From Acidimicrobiaceae bacterium (lineage in GTDB: Bacteria; Actinomycetota; Acidimicrobiia; Acidimicrobiales; RAAP-2): 5,141 nt of DNA. Shown here piece after piece: positions 1-5,141 of the stretch. Under the pieces are notes generated by a model. The model searched no databases. It was not told where the DNA came from and worked only from the letters and a program-made list of their open reading frames with translations. The stretch spans positions 1 to 5,141 of the forward strand of contig PKZI01000024.1 in assembly GCA_003133005.1 (NCBI GenBank), given 5' to 3'. The position numbers and the translations under genes were made by a program. How positions within the stretch are numbered: position 1 is the first letter of the stretch; the number at the start of each line of letters is the position of its first letter.

Positions 1-266
1 TGGTAGTGCCGTTCTCCACCGCCGTAAAAACTCGATCGATAGTGAACATTGGGATGCAAGAAGACGTTAAAGACACCCAAGATGAGCCCACCACTCACCG
101 TGAGACTTTGCCAATCGTCACGTTGGGAGAGTCCTTTCAAGAGTCCCACGGGGGTCGAGCTGACCAATCCCAATCCAAGGGTGTCGGTAGGGTGCAGGAG
201 CTCTACGGCTTGTTCGATGCTCAATTCACGCGCGACCACCGAAGCATTCTGCCCGACAACCCGCAA
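1..266 (-). CDS. Acetyl-CoA hydrolase / CoA-transferase family protein, N-terminal part (runs off left edge)
   Basis: An open minus-strand frame runs without a stop from about 266 to the edge, giving about 88 residues. It reads ARELSIEQAVELLHPTDTLG, then LKGLSQRDDWQSLTVSGG, then NVHYRSSFYGGGERHY at positions 50-3. The order (helix ending in a 'P.DT.G' turn, 'L..R.DW..L.V.G', then 'VHY.S.F.G..ER') matches, from memory, the N-terminal domain of actinobacterial acetyl-CoA hydrolase/4-hydroxybutyrate CoA-transferase proteins. Family members move CoA between acyl groups or hydrolyse acyl-CoA in the cytoplasm; the catalytic glutamate lies in the missing C-terminal half, so the substrate cannot be told. 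No in-frame ATG is visible. A TTG at 266-264 and a GTG at 239-237 are the candidate starts; family alignment slightly favours GTG at 239, and neither has a clear ribosome binding site. It is divergent from the FrnE-like gene. The family call is fairly secure, the start is not. Confidence 0.78.
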   Translation of the reverse strand, partial: MRVVGQNASVVARELSIEQAVELLHPTDTLGLGLVSSTPVGLLKGLSQRDDWQSLTVSGGLILGVFNVFLHPNVHYRSSFYGGGERHY

Positions 267-270
267 CTTC

Positions 271-276
271 GAGGAG
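271..276 (+). promoter_or_regulatory. Shine-Dalgarno site of the FrnE-like gene
   Basis: GAGGAG lies 7 nt before the ATG at 284, an ideal match and spacing. It fixes the start of the downstream gene. It also lies just upstream of, or very near, the divergent minus-strand start, so the two 5' ends are almost superimposed. I could not identify a convincing -35/-10 pair for either gene. Confidence 0.85.
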
Positions 277-283
277 CAAACAA

Positions 284-934
284 ATGAACGAATCCTTACT
301 AATTGACGTGTGGAGTGACGTGGTGTGCCCGTTCTGTTACCTAGGGAGCCGACAGCTCGCCGTTGCGGTTGAGCAATTCGAACACCGCGACGAGGTCGTA
401 ATTCGCGAACACGCCTTCGAGCTGGACCCTTCGGCACCGCGAGACTACGGCGTCACCCTGCCGGAATTACTCGCCAAAAAGTACGGCATGCCGATCGAGC
501 GAGCTCGCGCTCTTAACGAACGCCTGGAGGGCGAAGCGAGCCAGCTTGGTCTCGCGTGGTCGATGAAAAACGCCCAGCCGGCTAACACCTTTGACGCGCA
601 TCGCCTCGTTGCGCTCGCTGCACACCAGCACAAGGGGGCGGCAATGGTCGAACGTCTCTTTCGCGCGTACTTCAGTGACGGTCTTCTCATCAGTGACCGT
701 GACACACTCAATGAGCTAGCAAGCGAATGCGACGTTGACGACGCGCCATCACTCTGGTCGAGCGACGACTTCACGAGCGACGTTCGCGACGACGAGCAAA
801 AGGCCGCCGAGCTCGGAATCACGGGTGTCCCGTCGCTCGTCATCGACGAAAAGTTCATGGTCGTGGGCGCCCAAGGTTCTGACCATTTACTCGACGTGTT
901 GAACCGTGCGTGGTCGCGTCGAACGGCCGCTTAA
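284..934 (+). CDS. DsbA family thiol oxidoreductase, FrnE-like
   Basis: This 216-residue protein has the thioredoxin-like DsbA/FrnE fold with an inserted helical domain. It opens with a beta strand (LLIDVWSDVVCPFCYLG) carrying a CPFC redox motif at Cys15 and Cys18, where most FrnE proteins have CPWC. The helical insertion spans roughly residues 55-170 and contains the family signature NTFDAHRL at 101-108. The conserved cis-proline loop is GVPSLVID at 181-188, with Pro183, followed by the last strand and helix (FMVVGAQ, then LLDVLNRAW). A third cysteine is Cys149. There is no signal peptide or membrane segment, so it should be cytoplasmic. Family members act as disulfide oxidoreductases or isomerases, or in 2-hydroxychromene-2-carboxylate isomerase-like chemistry; the real substrate is unknown. 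Length is normal for the family. The ATG is supported by GAGGAG 7 nt upstream. The stop overlaps the convergent gyrA stop. The name frnE would rest on similarity only, so no symbol is given. Confidence 0.9.
   Translation: MNESLLIDVWSDVVCPFCYLGSRQLAVAVEQFEHRDEVVIREHAFELDPSAPRDYGVTLPELLAKKYGMPIERARALNERLEGEASQLGLAWSMKNAQPANTFDAHRLVALAAHQHKGAAMVERLFRAYFSDGLLISDRDTLNELASECDVDDAPSLWSSDDFTSDVRDDEQKAAELGITGVPSLVIDEKFMVVGAQGSDHLLDVLNRAWSRRTAA
931..934. other. Shared TTAA: overlapping stop codons of convergent genes
   Basis: The palindrome TTAA contains the TAA stop of the FrnE-like gene (932-934, plus strand) and the TAA stop of gyrA (933-931, minus strand). The genes therefore overlap tail to tail by 4 bp with no intergenic DNA. 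I looked for a GC-rich hairpin followed by a T-run on either strand around 880-990 and saw none that was convincing, so any transcription terminator must lie within the opposite gene or be factor-dependent. Confidence 0.95.
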
Positions 935-3405
935 TCCTCGTCGGCTGGCACGACCGCCGCAGTCGCTACCGAGTGTCCCTCGTCAAGACTCATCACTCTC
1001 ACTCCAGTGGCGTCACGGCCCTGGGACGATACATCTCGCACCGGCGTACGGATGAGAACGCCGCCACTGGACGCCAGTAGTACTTCGTCGCCGAGTCCCG
1101 CCATAAATGCGGCAACGACGTAGCCGCGCGCCGCGGTCAACTTGATCGCGCGTACGCCCTGACCGCCGCGTCCCTGCTGATTGAAGCGCTCAATCTTCAC
1201 TCGCTTACCAAAGCCGGTGTTGGTCACGAGGAACAAATCAGCGTCGTCGCGAACTACGTCCAGCGAGATCGCCTTGTCGTCGTCCTTCAACTTGATGCCG
1301 CGAACTCCCGTGGAATCACGTCCTACTTCGCGCACCTCGTTTTCGTTAAACCGAATCGACATCCCTCGATACGTGACGACCATCAAATCATCCTCGCCAC
1401 TGGTCGGCACCACGCGTACGACCTCGTCTCCGTCGCGAAGTTTGATTGCTATCCAGCCTTCGCGCCGTGACTTGTCGTACTCGCTGAATGCCGTCTTCTT
1501 GACTGTTCCGTCGGCGGTGGCGAACACGAGAAACTTGTCTATTGGAAAGTCCAACGTCGAAACTATCGCCTGAACCCTCTCGCCGGGCTGCAAACTCAAG
1601 AGGTTGACTATCGCTGTCCCCTTCGCAGTCCTCTCCTTGATTGGGATCTCGTGACCCCGAAGTCGAAACACTCGTCCCTTATTAGAAAACAAAAGTAGGT
1701 ACGCGTGCGAGCTGGTGTGCACAATCTGCTCAACGAAATCCTCATCGCGAAGTTTCGCCCCTTGAACGCCACGTCCACCGCGTGCTTGCACGCGAAACGA
1801 ACCCGCCGCAACGGACTTGATGTAGCCCGCCTTGGTCATCGTGATGACAATTTCTTCGTCATCTATGAGGTCTTCAACGCCCATCTCGCCCGGATCATTA
1901 ATGATCTGCGAAACGCGTCCGTTGGCGTACTTATCGCGAACGGCCGCGAGTTCATCGGCGATGACACTGCGCAACTTATCGTCGCTCTCGAGAATGGACT
2001 TGAGTTCACCAATGGTCTCACGAAGTTTCGCCATCTCCTCTTCGAGTTCAGTTCGCCCCAACTTGGTCAAGCGACCAAGTGTCATGTCCAAAATATGGTT
2101 TGCCTGCTCTTCGGAAAACTCGAAGGGCGACGCCATCAAGGAAGAACGGGCATCACCGCGATCCTCGGACCCACGAATCGTTGCGATGACCTGATCGAGC
2201 ATGTCAATCGCCTTGAGGAGGCCTTCGACGATGTGGGCTCGGGCCTCGGCCTTGCGCAGTCGGAATTGGGTTCGGCGAGTAACCACTTCAACCTGATGAA
2301 GGATGTAGTGAATGAGTGCCTGTGCGAGGTTCAAGGTCCGTGGAACACCGTCGACGAGCGCCAACATATTGACCGCAAACGTGGTCTGAAGCGACGTGTT
2401 TTTGTAGAGCTTGTTCAGCACCACGTTCGCATTGGCGTCACGCTTTAGTCGTATGACCAGTCGCGAACGTCGTCCCGCTGAATCGTTCTGCATGGCAGCG
2501 ATACCTTCGAGCTCACCACTCTTGACGAGCTCGTAGATCTTCTCTTCGATCGACTCGACCGAAACTTCGTAAGGAAACTCTGTCACTACGATTCGAGTTT
2601 CACGACCGCTCTCTTCGACTTCGGCCACCGCTCGCATTTTGATTGACCCGCGCCCGGTGCGGTAGGCGTCGAGGATGCCCTGGCGGCCAAGAATCTGCGC
2701 GCCGGTCGGAAAGTCCGGACCCTTCACAAAGGCCATCAAGTCATCCGGGGTGGCTTGAGGATTCGCGAGCAAATGCAGTGTGGCGTCAATAACCTCACCG
2801 AGGTTGTGCGGGGGAATCTTCGTCGCCATCCCTACTGCAATGCCTTGGGAACCATTTACTAAAAGGTTCGGATACCTTGAGGGAAGAACCGTGGGTTGCT
2901 GCGTGGAGTTGTCGTAGTTCGCTTCGAAGTCAACGGTGTCCTCATCGATCGAATCGAGCATCTCCAGAGCGATTGGAGCCAAGCGACACTCCGTGTAGCG
3001 CATGGCGGCCGCACCTTCGTCGGGACCAGTGCCGCCAAAGTTTCCGTGTCCACTGATAAGTGGGTGACGCATCGAGAAGTCCTGCACCATTCGAACGAGT
3101 GCGTCGTAAATGGCCGAGTCTCCGTGGGGATGATAGGTACCCATTACTTCGCCGACGACTTTTGCGCACTTTGCGAAAGGACGATCAGGGCGTAGCCCTT
3201 GGTCGAACATCGAGTAAAGAATCCGACGATGAACTGGCTTTAGCCCATCTCGAACGTCAGGCAACGCACGAGAGACAATGACCGACATCGAGTATTCGAG
3301 GAAGGACCGTTCCATCTCGAGATTGATCTCGATGGGTTCGACGTAACCCACAACGCCGTCGTCGCCCGGCGTGTCAGCACTAGCGTTCGGTGTCCTCTTG
3401 GCCAT
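931..3405 (-). CDS. gyrA: DNA gyrase subunit A
   Basis: This complete 824-residue subunit of DNA gyrase cuts and rejoins DNA, and wraps it for ATP-driven negative supercoiling as an A2B2 complex with GyrB. The winged-helix breakage domain contains EYSMSVIVSRALPDVRDGLKPVHRRIL (two pieces, residues 37-63), the quinolone region YHPHGDSAIYDALVRM (91-106) and the catalytic Arg136-Tyr137 in AAAMRYTE. Ser97 and Asp101 match E. coli Ser83 and Asp87. Ile189 in GSQGIAVGM matches the DNA-bending Ile174. Tower and coiled-coil regions follow to about residue 500. The C-terminal beta-pinwheel (about 515-820) has a GyrA box QARGGRG at 540-546 and a second box-like motif QGRGGQG at 744-750, as in mycobacteria. 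The tail ends in a short acidic ADED. Length is normal. The ATG at 3405 lies 12 nt after the gyrB stop and behind a purine-rich ribosome site, so the two are almost certainly cotranscribed. There is no break or intein. Confidence 0.98.
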   Translation of the reverse strand: MAKRTPNASADTPGDDGVVGYVEPIEINLEMERSFLEYSMSVIVSRALPDVRDGLKPVHRRILYSMFDQGLRPDRPFAKCAKVVGEVMGTYHPHGDSAIYDALVRMVQDFSMRHPLISGHGNFGGTGPDEGAAAMRYTECRLAPIALEMLDSIDEDTVDFEANYDNSTQQPTVLPSRYPNLLVNGSQGIAVGMATKIPPHNLGEVIDATLHLLANPQATPDDLMAFVKGPDFPTGAQILGRQGILDAYRTGRGSIKMRAVAEVEESGRETRIVVTEFPYEVSVESIEEKIYELVKSGELEGIAAMQNDSAGRRSRLVIRLKRDANANVVLNKLYKNTSLQTTFAVNMLALVDGVPRTLNLAQALIHYILHQVEVVTRRTQFRLRKAEARAHIVEGLLKAIDMLDQVIATIRGSEDRGDARSSLMASPFEFSEEQANHILDMTLGRLTKLGRTELEEEMAKLRETIGELKSILESDDKLRSVIADELAAVRDKYANGRVSQIINDPGEMGVEDLIDDEEIVITMTKAGYIKSVAAGSFRVQARGGRGVQGAKLRDEDFVEQIVHTSSHAYLLLFSNKGRVFRLRGHEIPIKERTAKGTAIVNLLSLQPGERVQAIVSTLDFPIDKFLVFATADGTVKKTAFSEYDKSRREGWIAIKLRDGDEVVRVVPTSGEDDLMVVTYRGMSIRFNENEVREVGRDSTGVRGIKLKDDDKAISLDVVRDDADLFLVTNTGFGKRVKIERFNQQGRGGQGVRAIKLTAARGYVVAAFMAGLGDEVLLASSGGVLIRTPVRDVSSQGRDATGVRVMSLDEGHSVATAAVVPADED

Positions 3406-3417
3406 AATTCCTTCTTC
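3406..3417 (-). promoter_or_regulatory. gyrB-gyrA spacer with gyrA ribosome binding site
   Basis: The whole gap between the gyrB stop (TAG, 3420-3418) and the gyrA start (ATG, 3405-3403) is GAAGAAGGAATT on the minus strand. AAGGA is the Shine-Dalgarno core and ends only 3 nt before the ATG, closer than the usual 5-9 nt. The upstream GAAG may extend the pairing. There is no room for a promoter or terminator, which supports one bicistronic message and translational coupling. Confidence 0.8.

Positions 3418-5141
<1,724 letters not shown>

Noticed and set aside
210..250. Possible promoter for the FrnE-like gene (TTGTTC near 210, CATTCT near 245)
   Set aside because: The spacing is about 29 bp, far from the usual 17, and the -10 match is poor.
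6..287. Plus-strand open frame of 93 codons at the left end
   Set aside because: Its translation has no recognisable family content, it lies opposite the well-supported CoA-transferase frame, and it overlaps the start of the FrnE-like gene.
880..990. Possible bidirectional terminator hairpin at the gyrA/FrnE-like junction
   Set aside because: Short GC-rich complementary stretches exist, but no stable stem with a following T-run was seen on either strand.
1705..2448. Long plus-strand open frame (247 codons) antisense to gyrA
   Set aside because: It lies wholly opposite conserved gyrA codons and its translation resembles no protein family; long antisense frames are expected from this codon usage.

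Overview
The window holds a gyrB-gyrA operon on the minus strand, reading from the right-hand edge to about position 931. It is followed, tail to tail, by a plus-strand DsbA/FrnE-type thiol oxidoreductase gene. At the extreme left is the 5' part of a minus-strand acetyl-CoA hydrolase/CoA-transferase-like gene that runs off the edge. Coding density is nearly total: the largest stretch without a gene is at most a few tens of bases.

Organism: a bacterium with GC content around the mid-50s percent by eye. Several features point to Actinomycetota: gyrB directly upstream of gyrA, a GyrB without the large proteobacterial insertion, a GyrA C-terminal domain with two GyrA-box motifs as in mycobacteria, and an N-terminal CoA-transferase sequence close to what I recall from actinobacterial 'acetyl-CoA hydrolase' proteins. 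The detailed wording of GyrA (GNFGGTGPDEG before the catalytic tyrosine) and GyrB ([10 protein letters not shown]) reminds me of Acidimicrobiia. That is recall, not a search.

Layout from left to right: (1) 1 to about 266, minus strand, partial CoA-transferase family gene with a non-ATG start; (2) 284-934, plus strand, FrnE-like protein with a strong Shine-Dalgarno sequence, divergent from gene 1; (3) 931-3405, minus strand, complete gyrA, whose stop codon overlaps the frnE-like stop in a shared TTAA; (4) 3418-5141, minus strand, gyrB lacking its first roughly 70 codons because the window ends.

GyrA and GyrB together form the A2B2 type II topoisomerase that introduces negative supercoils. The two flanking genes have no evident functional tie to gyrase. 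I found no mobile element, CRISPR array, RNA gene or convincing intrinsic terminator, and nothing that looks like an undescribed system. The points worth a second look are fine-grained: a natural Asn at the GyrB position where Asp-to-Asn gives quinolone resistance in model species, variant GyrA boxes, a gene hidden at the left edge, and very tight gene packing at all three junctions.
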